From NCBI GenBank assembly GCA_037576195.1, contig CM075101.1:32612001-32676000 (forward strand): DNA of 64,000 bases. Direction: 5' to 3'. The position numbers and the translations under genes were made by a program. Positions 11,441 through 22,926 of the stretch are shown here, piece after piece (the stretch's first letter is position 1; each line of letters begins with the position of its first letter). The stretch comes from Phytoseiulus persimilis. Its lineage: Eukaryota > Arthropoda > Arachnida > Mesostigmata > Phytoseiidae. The notes beneath the pieces were generated by a model. The model had not been told where the DNA came from. It searched no databases and saw only the letters and a list, made by a program, of their open reading frames with translations.

Positions 11441-14400
11441 GGAGCGAAGTCGCAGGCAGAGCTGGGAAGCCTCGTAAAACTCGGGCGCAGATACAGAGTC
11501 AGACTACAAGACTACTCTCAGAGGAAGCCGTTCCCGCGAGTGGCGGCTAGATGACGACAGAGAGCCAACGAATAACAGGATGGAATCAAAAGCTTACTTT
11601 ACATGTTTACCGGCACCATCGAAACTCTAGTCGGAGAATATTCCAAAGCATCTCACATCGAGATGATATTCAGAGGCGTAACAGGAGGACTCTCATCGCT
11701 ATGTAGGGTTGGGAATTCCAACTTTCCGTAGGTTGCGAATCCCTGAGACGCTGAAAGTGATTGACTACGTTAGTGTGCCGATGCGAATATGCTCGCGTTC
11801 GTACAACAAGAATGATGCTCGGGAAATAATTCGTATACATAGTCTTCAAACGTGCATGAATCGATGAGTTCTGACATGCACACAAACCGTCAGGGGCTAC
11901 CGTCACTCCCAAACCTATTCTCAAATGTTCCGGTGGTTTTAGCTTCCCTGTTGGAAGCCGTTCCGTTGCCGCGCGGAATGAGCTCGGTGCATTTTCAAAT
12001 AGTATACTCAGTGTCAGGTACCCCGCGTGATTTTTTGACGCGGTTTCTGTTGTCCTGTACGTTGATCTGGCTCATCAAGTCGGAAGAAATGCGCACTCAG
12101 CCAAAAGTCATAGCTAGTACCAAATACAACTAGCCTTCCAGCTAGTGAAACGTGTATATGAATAACGGCAAGGGGACTGCGACGGATAATGTATCTACGG
12201 ATCGACCTGCTTGTAATTTCTCAGTTATGATGGTTGTGTTTCTTGAGATTCGGGCGACGTTATTGAAGGCTCGGCGGTTGAGATCATTGAACGACCAAAG
12301 TGCCAATTTCAATGTGATAGTGAGTTGCCCCATTCCTGGAGACTCGCCAAAATTCATCACGAGGGGAGCGGTGCCCTGGAGATGTTGGAGTTCTAGATGG
12401 ACGTGTGTTTCTAAACATTACTTCGTGTGACGGGTACTTTAAAACTGTTATGACAGGATACACAGGGACCAAATTCCTTGATAGAAATAAACTACCCTAT
12501 TGGGCCTCCGTTGTCCATGCGAGATCACGGACCGTTTACAATAAATGAGCTTCATGTGCAGACGAATCGATTCGTCCTGTTGTTTTTCTCCCCACCCGTC
12601 CATTGCTCCCCCATGTTGAGTTCGATACAACCTAGATACGCGAGGTCACTGGACCTCAATCTAGTGATCCCGAGAGCACCCCGACGAAGGACGGAGCGCT
12701 CGGCATGTCTTCTCCAAAATCATCACTCTCCCTCGATGACTCCGTTCGTCCGCGTCTGCTATCGTCAAAGGGTTGGGAACGTGGAGGTTAGGAGCAGCGG
12801 TATTCTCGAAGAGCAAATATTTTTCAAGGGCTAGCGACGGATGATGATGATGATTGTGAGCATGGATCCCTACAGGATAGTCGAAGCTACGAGTTCACTG
12901 CCTGCGGAGAGTGCCGCCTAACAAGGTTCGAATTAATCTGAGCGGCTGCTGTTCATCTCATCCACCTGTGCACATCATGCCTATACTACGTGAATCCGAT
13001 CGGTCCTTCCGCTTGCCGGGGAACCGGAGGTCAAGCCCGGCATTGTGTTCGGCTGATGAATCGTCGACCCATGACTGATGATTATCTTTTCATGCCCAGT
13101 GAACGGCTCATATGAACGCTTCCAGTCAAGCACGTTGCAACGGATAACAGTGATCCCAGATCTGTCCGCGTCGAAAGTATATGAAAAAAAAATTGATGGA
13201 ACATCCTAAGCATATGCCGAGGTAACAAACCCTCCCGTGGTAGCCGTAAATGGCAAATATGGTGATAGGGTGATCATGAAGGCCACTTTACCCCGTTCCC
13301 TGGCAACGCTACAGTCAATCATCCGGAGTGAAACGACCGACGCTGCGTTGTCTCAGACCATGAATTCGAAGTTCGCGCCAGTAGCGCTCTAGTCGACTGA
13401 GTGGTTTCGGAATTATGTTTCGGACGACCCCTCATGCTGCCGCTGCTGCTTACGAGTTACGAGTGAGTGAGAAAGTAAGAGCCTGCTGGTGTGTGCTGCC
13501 GCCGCTGTGGTGTATGAAAGTGTCTTGATGTTTGCTCGCTTCGGCTGCCGCTACTGCTGCCACCGCCGCCGCTGCAGCTCTGGCAGGCATTCGGGCGACA
13601 CACAGACACTCGTTCAGTCAGCTGATATGAATGCAGCTGAGTCCCACATTGACGTGCTCGTGCGTTTCTCTGCTTGACTCCATTGAAGTCATTCGTGTAT
13701 CCTGACAAAGACCTAACGAAAGCTATGAGACGGCTGATTGCGCTATCGACGGACGCTGCTACCCGTTAGGAAACTTTCTCAGTGCGGTATGTGGTTGTGG
13801 TGCTCATGAAAACGCGGCTGTGTAACCCTAGCACCACTGTTTCCGCGGCGCTGCCGATGACGGTCCGGGGAACACGATTCATTTTAAATTCTTCCCTTCG
13901 CGAGTCCCGCCTCGCCGACGGGAGCACTTGTCATTTCGTGGTTTCCTCAAAGCATGCTCTTCGGAGCTCATTCCACTTCTCGATCGTCGTACAGGTTTGG
14001 CGCTTCTGGGATGTGGGTCGGCTCAGAAGCTGTTTCTGGACAAGCTCTGTTGTGCTTGAACGGCACAGTACGACTGCTACTCTCCACCTGCTCAGGTTCC
14101 GCGAATCGAAGCTGATCCGAAGTGCTGAGGGTTCTTGTTTTGGATTCAGGTGCGTGTTGTGGACCTGACATTGACTCCCGCCCGCTGAACCAGATCGCAG
14201 AATACAGGGCGTCCACTTGGCCCGCCGCGATGCTCATCCGCTCCGACTGGTGCTCGCTCCGAATAATATGAGCTGAACATCACCCGAGCTCGATATCTTC
14301 GCTGATGTCATAATCGGTAAATAATACGGAGAGAATTTCATAATCTTGACGTTTTCGGTTTCCTACTTGTGGCGCGATCGGTTCATGGCTGCATCTCATG

Positions 14401-14852
14401 GACTTTCCCGTCCAATAGCTCGGTTTTCTGGACGCTGAGCCGTGTTACAGGAGTTTTGTGCTGACGGGCAGTTTAAAAATATTTGGCGCTGCTCAACGGT
14501 ATGCTTGCCCAAAACATCGCAGCTATCATGCAAGCTTGGTTCAACGATGTCTCAGTTGGGATGGTAGTCGCTCATACTTTTATAGCAGATCAGTGCAGTC
14601 CATGCTACTCGTCGTGAGAAGTGTAACCTGATAGTTTTTCGGTGAAAATTGAGGAGTGAGGGTTCTTTTTCTGTCCACGAAAATGGACTGCTCTGATCCG
14701 TTCAGCGGTCTAGAAGAATTCTTGAGGAAAGGCTCTTTGGATTCGGGCATAACCGTCATCTCTGTCGAACATTATTTCAGGTAGTGGTCTCAGGGACGGG
14801 AACAGCAGAATACCCTACTTAAGATCTTCTGCTGCTGTCGGAAATCTTTCAA
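11441..14852. other. Intergenic stretch between GLTP and CPT1
   Basis: No gene recognised. Open frames reach about 128 codons but overlap on both strands. A minus-strand frame at 13968-14237 (89 codons) has a moderately protein-like composition but matches nothing I know. The interval 12840-13450 has no open frame of 60 codons. The last few hundred bases before 14853 presumably carry the CPT1 promoter and 5' leader; I cannot define a TATA box or initiator. Confidence 0.4.
13485..13585. repeat. Low-complexity (CTG/GCC)-rich triplet tract
   Basis: A run of GCTGCC, GCCGCT and CACCGCCGCC triplets, imperfect and about 100 bp long, within otherwise unremarkable intergenic DNA. It is open in several frames but shows no sign of belonging to a gene. 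Confidence 0.6.
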
Positions 14853-17800
14853 ATGGCGGAAGCGCATTCGGCAGTTGCGTTCAGCTTCTCGATAACACAT
14901 AGAGGCGTCAACTTAAACTACAATCGAGAGGTGAGCTGCGAAATATAGATCATTTGTTCCTTAACTCGTTCATGCTGAGAGGGGCTTGTCTCCGCGCTCT
15001 TGAATGTCGCGCTCTTGGAAGTCTTATGGGAGTGCTCCAGTCCCCTATCGGAAAGGATGCCCGCCGTGCGCTGGTGAACGTCATTCTGCTATATAGGTTG
15101 CGCAGAACAATGCGGGGTATCGGGCTCACTGTGATATCGTTTGACCCATTACAGTTACTCGAAATCGTCTGGCGCTCCGGCCTTCGATCTTGGAAGAAGC
15201 GTATTTTCAGATTCAACAACAATGTCCGAAACGGCTTCTACCCGCAGACGGCCTCATCACTATGGGTCATTCTAGCACTCCTCACAGGTTAGTTCAGCAA
15301 CATTCTGAACGGCTACTGATTTCGATGAATCCATTTCTGAGATGATCGAAGCAGAAGCTCATATAGCTCAGAAAGCATTATATCTTTTCCTCCGAAGGCA
15401 TACAAACCGCGAGTCATGTGGACCCATCCTTCGGAGCGATACCGGTGATTGCGCATTTCGTTGGGGTGCCTTCAAGAAGCGGAACCTTCAGGAGATCCGT
15501 GGCAACTTTGGTAGGCACAGGTCTAGGGAGCAATACTTCCGATTATGTTTTCGCTCAGATCCCTCTGTTCCAAGTGAACCCATCAGGTTTTCTTTTGTTC
15601 GAGGAGCTGTCATCGTGATATGTAGGGTTTCGAAGCCCAGGCATTAGCCATTATTTACCTACCATCAATCTGTCGATATCAAGGTGGATGGCTTCGATGA
15701 CTTATGTTCCCCCGCCGAAAGAGCTTGAGAAATCAGGCGGCAAATGCTCATTTTCTCATCTACTTGATGAATATGTGGAAGGTATCGGAAAAATGATGCT
15801 AAGACTCTACGGCTGTGAAGAAAAGAGCCTAACTTCGAACTTCTCTCGAGGAGGAACCCATCTGAAAACATGCTCGCGACGACTGCTGATGCTGAGTCCG
15901 AATTGAGCTCCTTCAACTTTGTTTCTAGATCTACGGAAGTTGCGTGTGGATCGTGTGCAGCGGGCTGCGGAAATACGCTCTCAAGCTGTTGTTCCAGTAC
16001 AAAGGATGGATGGAGGAAAAACGAGGTGGGTTGGAGAATCCTGTCTCGGGGGTCGACAGATGCCGTAACAGAACTGTGACTTGCGATAGATTCGAGGAAT
16101 CGCTTTGAGAAAAAGTAATTCGCTGGATTCTAGGGGAAAGAGTTTCACTGGTCACGCAATTGTGGTCTATTGGGGTGAAACTTCTGTCTGGTTCTTCGCC
16201 GCGGTTGTTCTCGTATCAGGGATGTCTCCCAAAACTGCCGGTGCCTCGTGTTGAACACACCATGGAAAGGTTGGTTCAAACGTCGACGTAATCCCTGATC
16301 AGAAGAATGCTCATCATATAAATGACAGGCATGTCAGATATGACAAGGAGAGTGGATACCCCCCCCCCATACCGATTGTCCGGAAATACATTGCAGATAC
16401 TTGGCTTCCGTCGAACCATTGGTTTCCAAGGAAGAGTACGCCAGGATTCAGAATCTCGCTGAGGAGTTCAAGAACACCATCGCACCGAAGTTACAACGGT
16501 GAGTTGAAAACTGTCAACAACGGCGTCATGAGGAGAGAATGTAGGAATCGAATCATCACACTCAGATGGGCGATGAGAGAGCTCTCTGATACGAGACTAC
16601 AATACTTGATCATCCCCAGTTATTTGTACCTGAAGTCCTGGTGGGCATCCAATTACGTCTCTGACTGGTGGGAAGAATTCGTATATTTGAAAGGGAGAGG
16701 TCCTCTGATGGTAGGTTTCTCGTGGCATCCCGTGCAGATCAGGACTGGAGTTCGCCATAAGCGCTGATAAAATGACGGGGCCATGCAAATATTCCAGACA
16801 TATTCGAACTTCTATTGTTTGGACCCCCTCCTGGCTGCAGTCACATCGAATCAAGCCGCTCGGGCAGCAAACCTGGTGAGTTTGATTAGGAGCTGCTCTA
16901 GCGCCAGAGCTGGATTGCGAATTATTTGGCTCCTTCGTCACATGAGAAGACCTTCCCTTCTACAGACCCACGCAGCTTTGATATTCCGACGGGCAATCGA
17001 CGTTCAGCTGCTACAACCCATCATGCTGGCGGGTATCGTACCCCTTTGCAGTCATCAGTATGAGAGAATGTTCAACACGACGAGGGTTCCGGGTTTCGAA
17101 ACGGATAAGCTGGAGCATCTTGTGGACTCGACGCACATTTGTGTTATGCATCGAGGGCGGTTTTTCAAAGTATTAACTCATTACAATGCCAGACTTCTCA
17201 CGCCGGGCGAACTGCAGGTTCAGTTCGAAAGGTCAGTTGGGAGTTCTTCTCCGACCAGAAGAATATTTTGGCATTGGCCTTATTACCCATGTGGAGCATT
17301 GATTTAAGTTAGCATGTTCATGAGAAATGAATGGATCAATCCAAGACTTCTCCCAAAGTCGGTGCCATTGTTGAGCACGAAATCATCGAACCTTCCCTGA
17401 TTCCCTGAACGAAGACCCGTTGTTATAGGATACTACAGGACACGGGTTCACCCGAGGGAGAACAGTGCCTTGCGGCGCTCACAGCGGGTGATCGGAGAAC
17501 ATGGGCAGAGGTCCGAGCAAACTGTTTCCGTTTGGGGCTGAACAGGTTTGTTGCAATCATACGCTTCGAATTTTCAGAGGTTTTGATTTGTTCTCTCCCT
17601 GTCGTTTGAAATCGTCAACTCACACGAACCTGCTTCCCGTATAGGCTCTCCTTGGATCTGATCGAAACTGCTGCATTCATTGTGGTTCTGGATGAAGAAT
17701 CCTACGGCTTCGATCCTAAGGATCCATCGAAGCTGAACAATTATGCTAAGAGTTTGCTCCATGGCAAAGGATACGATCGATGGTACGTACTCGAACACCA

Positions 17801-19723
17801 TCAGCCTGACGAGGCGCTGGGTTGAGGAAGGACTTCGTGTTATGTACGGATTCAGCTCTCTGCGATGAACACGTTTTGTGGGTTGCAGGTTTGACAAATC
17901 CTTCAATCTCATCATCGGAGCTAATGGCAAAGCCGGTTTCAACGCCGAACATTCGTGGGCAGACGCGCCTGTGATGGGTCATCTGTGGGAAACCGTATCA
18001 CATCATGTGAGTTCAAACAGAATACGAATCTCCTCGCTACAATCGCCTGAAGTCTGGAAAGCCTACCTTGTTTCGTTGACTCAATCCAGTCAGATTCTAA
18101 CCGAGTCCCTCTCGCGTTCGCATAGGATCGTTGCGTCCTCCGGTACGACGAGAATGGCAACGCTTTCGACTATCATCAAACAGCGAAGGTTAGTCTAGCG
18201 GACAGAAATTCATGACATCATCTCCTCGGTCTGTTTTGTCTTGGCAGCCAAGGCCATGAGGGTTGATCTCAATCCTGCTCATCTATCAGGCTGTTCATTC
18301 CTCCCCGCAGACTCCAGCAATACCTCCGCCTTACAGGATGAGATTCAACATATCTAGCGCGTGTGCGAACCAGATACAACTAAGCGTAACAAAGGTGAGA
18401 AAATATTTCCCACGCAGTCTGTTCGTATCGCTTCTCGACGGAACCCTCATACTATGGACGTTTGTTTGTCTCAGGCCACCTCGTTATTGGAAGATCTGGA
18501 TCTGCATTTGATAAGGTTCCAAGGCTATGGAAAAGCATTCATCAAACGACAGAACCTTTCTCCAGATGCTTACCTGCAAATGGCTATACAACTTGCATAT
18601 TTCAGAGACATGGGTACGTCTCTTGCAAAATCTGCATTCGTGACTATCTCGTCTTTTGGTCAGAAATAACGGGCAATGTTCGGGGTTTTTCAGGCAAGTT
18701 CAGTTTAACCTACGAAGCTGCTATGACTCGTCTCTTCCGTGAAGGGCGAACAGAGACGGTTAGGCCGGTGAATCGTTGGTCTTGTGAATTCGTCCGGTCC
18801 ATGGAAAGTCCAGAACTCTGCAATGAAGTAAAACGGGAGAAACTGAGGACAGCTTGCGAAGAACATGTCAGGTGAGCATCCGCGAGAGCTTTCGGAGGAG
18901 GACTTCCCCTGACGACTACTGTGAGATGACTTACCCTCATCTCGATTCCCGCGACTTTCGTCCCCAGATAATCTGTGCCGATTACGATCGGCTAGTGCAT
19001 CGAGCCGTTCGACATTGTTACCAAAAGATATGCGATGAAGACTTGCGAGACCGTTAGGTTACTGATTCAGCATCAGAAGTGGTTCAGTTTTGCAGAGACT
19101 GTTGGTTTCACGGCCGGAAGCTTCGAAGTATGATGTGATCTAAGCTCTCATCGCATTTTTACAGAGCGATTCAACGTGCTATGAAAGGTGAAGGAATCGA
19201 CCGACATCTGTTCTGTCTATATTTAACGTCAAAGTATCTCGAGCTGGAGTCTCCATTCCTGAAAGAAGTTCTAGCGGAGCCTTGGCGGCTCTCGACGTCT
19301 CAAACTTCCTGCAATCAGTCGGGATATTGGGATTTCGATTTACAGCCCGAATTCATCTCTGCGGGTAGGTTGCCTCACGAGCTATCCCGATCGCTAGACG
19401 GAACTTGTTTCTCCCTCGATCGTAAACATGTAAACTTTCCCAGGCGGCGGATTCGGACCAGTAGCAACCGATGGTTATGGTGTGAGCTACATGCTTGTGG
19501 GCGGGAGTGATTTTTTCTTCCATGTTAGCAGCCGGCGCTGTTCTCCGTATACGGTATGCGAAGCTATCGGGCAAGGATTCCATGCAGATATCAAGTCGGT
19601 CACCGAGTTACCTCCGATCTGTAACGACATCTCTAACGCACTCATTCTTCCCCGCAGAATTCTGTTCGAATGGCTCAGCACATTCTGGAAGCTTTGGCAG
19701 ACATACAAAAAGTGTTTTACTGA
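14853..19723 (+). CDS. CPT1: Carnitine O-palmitoyltransferase 1, complete, 19 exons
   Basis: Catalyses palmitoyl-CoA + carnitine to palmitoylcarnitine at the mitochondrial outer membrane, the gate to fatty-acid beta-oxidation. Exons: 14853-14930, 15155-15287, 15398-15510, 15929-16025, 16134-16269, 16397-16498, 16620-16710, 16798-16875, 16966-17231, 17429-17545, 17645-17782, 17889-18006, 18126-18188, 18311-18394, 18475-18613, 18694-18871, 19165-19364, 19444-19553, 19658-19723. They join in frame to 768 residues (human CPT1A 773). The N-terminus [10 protein letters not shown] keeps Glu3 and His5, tied in mammals to malonyl-CoA inhibition. Two membrane segments (near [12 protein letters not shown] and [13 protein letters not shown]) precede the acyltransferase domain. 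The catalytic His lies in [10 protein letters not shown] at residue 471 (473 in human). [17 protein letters not shown] and [18 protein letters not shown] are family signatures. Introns are 79-418 bp. No frameshift or missing key residue was seen. Confidence 0.95.
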
Positions 19724-20821
19724 AGCACAAGAGCTTCTGCGAAACAGTTTCTCCGCCTCTTAAACCGTGATGATTGTGATACCGTATTGTGTCGATCATT
19801 CGATAACTGAAAATGGAATTCTGCGCTAGACGCGCCGTCACTCAAACTCATGCGATACGATGGAGAGGAGCGAAAGAGACGTTACGTGATGCGTACAACG
19901 TATTCAAATAGACTCCAAGTCTTGGCTACGTGAGTGTGGGCGTTTATGTGATACTTTACAATTGGTTTTCAAAAACCATGTGTTCCTACCGAACAGACGA
20001 TTTTCTTCCGATGCAGTTCGATTGGTTCCGGATTTCCTTTTCTTTGGAGTGATTCTTTATCGTCGATATCGGTGTTGTCCTCGTTCGGTGTCCTTTAATT
20101 TAATGAGTTGCGGCCCCGGGGAGCGAGCCTGAAACAGAGCTCTTTTGCGAAGGATAAGAGGCGAAGGAGCGGGTTAGAGAAGTCGAGAAACCACTCAAAC
20201 CCTATCGAAACCGTTTCTGTGATTTTTAAATTCCATTCTCCGATCGGGGGTTCTGTCCTTTCCAAGTGTACACGACAATAAACAGTTGACAAATGCGCGT
20301 CTTGACATCGAGAATATTCAGGGTCAATGATGCCGAAGCTCTGCATGAGCTGCGGCGAAAGCATGTGCGATGGAAGGTCTGATTGAGAGCGCAGTGACGC
20401 TGTTTGGTGGATAATCTTCCGGCACATAGTACAACATGCCGCGAAGTGCTTAGCTTAGGAGTAGAATACGTGGTCTTGCGGAAAATTGGAAGTTGTTCCG
20501 GGAGCGTGTCTCATCTCAGTCATCTCGAAACTCCGACGCGATGGAGGATGTGATGTGACGAGATCAATGGTCCAAGGCTGGTCAGCAGGAGGAAATCATC
20601 TACGCGAAATACTGAGAGGTTTTTCCCGACAGTTTTATTGCAAAACACGATCCATCTTCTCTATACCGAGGGAGATATTGAAGGCATAAACAGACTCGAA
20701 AAGATGTAAGCTAGGAAGGCCAGCTTGGGAATGATTCTGTCGAAACGAAACTGCAGAGTTCACGTGAAGTCTTTGAAATCATCGTTCTATTCCTCTTAAC
20801 GGCGTTGCGGGTAAAGCAATA
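19724..20821. other. Intergenic stretch downstream of CPT1
   Basis: CPT1 3' untranslated region is expected at its left end, but no clear AATAAA close to the stop was identified. The rest has only short open frames without recognisable similarity. Confidence 0.4.
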
Positions 20822-21665
20822 TCAGAATCGCCAAGGATTGCGTTGCGATTTGTGCTGAGGGAGCGATGATGCTTGATTCGAGGAGCCCGGCGTATCACGG
20901 AGCTCATCTTCCGATGTATCGTTCAGTGATTCATAGGGATCGCTCCGGTTGAGGTCCTTATCTTCTCTGTGCGCTGACTCGAGGCTCTTCTCTTTGTGCT
21001 CTTCGTTGGAGATCTCAGCTGGTGGGCCCTCATATCCCGCCCCGATTCCCTGGAACGATGAAGATAACTCTGGAGTAAATTTCGATGGGAGGGGAGCGGT
21101 ATCTGCTAGATGGAGAGGCAGAGGGGTATCATCCGCAGGAAGGGATGGTTCATAGCGTCTTCTCGCCGGACGTCTCATTCGATCCAGGATTCACGTGGGC
21201 GCTCCAGTCATGAGCGCTCACCTCGTTGATTCCAGACTTGTCAGGGACAGTCATCTCCTCGTTGCGAATCTGTTCTTCATCGTTCTTGTTTTGCTTTTCG
21301 ATGGAGTCGCCGTCGTTTCCGCGAAGGCGCTTTTCAACCGAAAATCGTTCGGGCTCTCTCTGGACGCTTTGTCCGAGTTCTTTCCGCTCCGAAGTAGGGC
21401 TCTGAAGTACGACGACTCTGAGAACGTGCAATGAAACGCGGACGTAGTCGTTGTCCGGGAATTCGCAGAGCACGAAAACGCGGAATACTATCGAATCTCG
21501 TTGTACCTGAACGCCAACACTCGATTTGATGCTGTTGATCAACATTTCTACAAGGCTCCCCCTTTTGTCTGAAACAGGGGTGGAGGATTGGCTGCTCCTG
21601 AATGTGTCAGCAATTCTTGAATGCGCGTTCGAGCGGAAATCCAGTTTCTCCGAAAATATTTTCAC
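20822..21665 (-). CDS. Possible disordered acidic protein, frame-broken or spliced
   Basis: Two overlapping minus-strand frames, 21665-21150 (171 codons) and 21178-20822 (118 codons), both have protein-like composition. The second half of the first is rich in Glu, Asn, Lys and Ser; the second is rich in Pro, Ser, Glu and Asp with almost no Cys or Trp, as in intrinsically disordered proteins. The first starts MKIFSEKLDFRSNAHSRI and carries a more hydrophobic patch near VFRVFVLCEFPDND. They would read as one protein after a one-base shift around 21150-21178, or through a small intron I could not define. No family is recognised. It could also be chance open frames in GC-balanced DNA. Confidence 0.25.
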
Positions 21666-22019
21666 CTGAGGGAATAATTCATTCTGGTTGCTACCCTCCG
21701 GAGGGATTGATTAATATTTTCAGCTGAATTCATTGCACGCACATTTCGCAAATGAGAGAACTCACTTTACTCGCCCGCGGCTTGTGGTTGAGATTCGACA
21801 AAGATCCAACCTTGGATGGGACATCCAGTCGATAAGGGAGAGATTCCTTCGGCAGCTGTTTCAAGGTGAGAAATATTCTAGTCATCAGGAAATCGTATTG
21901 CACAGCCCGGAAAAAATACAGTTTTTGACGTGTAACGAGGGAGGTGTGAGTTGGGTTGGGGTATATCGAGGTCGTGAATTCCGAATCTGACGACCGTTTC
22001 CCTTGAACAGCTCATATAG

Positions 22020-22250
22020 ATCTTCCTGAACTGGTCACAGACCGAGCTGTTCGAGAGAGATCGGTTGCAACAGGATCGACTCCGGGGACATTTAAACCAA
22101 CTCTTTAGAGCCCTTCTCGATCCCGTCGGGCGTTTTGTCGTACTCAGACGATTTCTCAGGTCATGTTCAGCTTCGGAGATGCCTAGGGTGTTCCGATCCC
22201 ACCTCGATTTTCGCTGTCGGGCTGTGTTTCTTATCAGAGATGGGAAGTGA
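22020..22250 (+). CDS. Candidate exon of an unrecognised gene
   Basis: From an AG near 22019 a plus-strand frame reads IFLNWSQTELFERDRLQQ and continues about 75 codons, with segments LRGHLNQLFRALLDPVG and FVVLRRFL. The amphipathic helical look is gene-like, and a GT occurs after FLR at about 22159. Another open stretch (22923-23153, + strand, containing FPGYELPKAWFHLCELY) lies just past foldback element B and could belong to the same gene, with the element in an intron. Nothing confirms this. Confidence 0.22.
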   Translation: MFLNWSQTELFERDRLQQDRLRGHLNQLFRALLDPVGRFVVLRRFLRSCSASEMPRVFRSHLDFRCRAVFLIRDGK

Positions 22251-22331
22251 GTTTATTGTAGCGGACTTTCCGAGATTTTACAGCACGTTGGTTGACACGT
22301 CCGATTAGCCGATTCAGGTTTGATCAGACAT

Positions 22332-22925
22332 CAATTTCCGTATTACGGAGTACGGAAATTCTTAGCCTTAGAAGCATTGAATATAGACGAAAAAGTCTTT
22401 GAGTGAAATTGTTCACCGCAATGAGCTTTAAAACATTGCTTCGTTGTTTTCACTTTTTCCTCTCCATCCCTTACGATGCTAGATAGGGGAAGATGATGAA
22501 GAGCTTCTTTGTCCACCTCTTCGTGCTGAACAATTTCGGTCATGAGACTTTTCCGTCTATCTCAACTCGTTCCTATACAAATGAGGGAAACTCTCGCGAG
22601 AGTTCTCAAAAATTCCAAGTCCGATTATCGCACTTAGTCTTATGAGCCCAGTTGTGGAGCCCACGTTTTTTCGAGTTTCCGGCAGAATCGTTGGGAATAG
22701 ACGGAAAATTGTCATGACCGAAATCGTTCAGAAAAGTGAGGCAGACAAAAAAGCTCTTCATCATTTTCATCTATCTAGCACCGTGAGGGAGTTGGAGGAA
22801 AAAGTGAAAACGACGAAGCGATGTTTTAAAGCTCATTGCGGTGAACAATTTCACTCAAGGTCTTTGTGCTCTATCGTCAATGCTTCCGAGGCTAAGAATT
22901 TCCGTACTCCGTATTACGGGAATTG
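22332..22925. mobile_element. Foldback / MITE-like element, copy B, 594 bp
   Basis: The two ends are near-perfect inverted repeats: CAATTTCCGTATTACGGAGT at the left and its complement, ending GTATTACGGGAATTG, at the right. The inversion extends through about 280 bp of each arm with only a short spacer. The terminus itself holds a small palindrome (CCGTATTACGG / CCGTACTCCG). Both arms match the outer arms of copy A at 4235-5212; copy B lacks A's extra inner hairpin and so is a shorter derivative, or A is an expanded one. No transposase is encoded. No convincing target duplication: the flanks TCAGACAT and AAGTCTAG do not match. Confidence 0.82.
22343..22543 (-). CDS. Short open frame in left arm of foldback element B
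   Basis: Sixty-six codons with ATG, beginning MTEIVQHEEVDKEALHHL, core EEKVKTTKQCFKAHCGEQFH and ending KNFRTP before a stop contributed by the terminal repeat. It is the counterpart of the frames in the other three arms. Coding status uncertain. Confidence 0.3.
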   Translation of the reverse strand: MTEIVQHEEVDKEALHHLPLSSIVRDGEEKVKTTKQCFKAHCGEQFHSKTFSSIFNASKAKNFRTP

Positions 22926-22926
22926 A
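22642..22926 (+). CDS. Short open frame in right arm of foldback element B
   Basis: The arm-conserved part begins at an ATG near 22714 (MTEIVQKSEADKKALHHF), with core EEKVKTTKRCFKAHCGEQFH, and runs about 70 codons to the end of the element. An earlier ATG at 22642 in the spacer would add residues not shared with the other arms. Coding status uncertain. Confidence 0.3.
   Translation: MSPVVEPTFFRVSGRIVGNRRKIVMTEIVQKSEADKKALHHFHLSSTVRELEEKVKTTKRCFKAHCGEQFHSRSLCSIVNASEAKNFRTPYYGN

Noticed and set aside
13485-13585. Coding triplet-repeat tract
   Set aside because: Interrupted and not linked to any exon; treated as low-complexity DNA.
15511-15618. Continuation of CPT1 exon 3 through the open frame to 15618
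   Set aside because: Reading on would hit a stop and lose the second membrane segment. A donor GTAGGC at 15511 and the exon at 15929-16025 restore the family sequence in frame.
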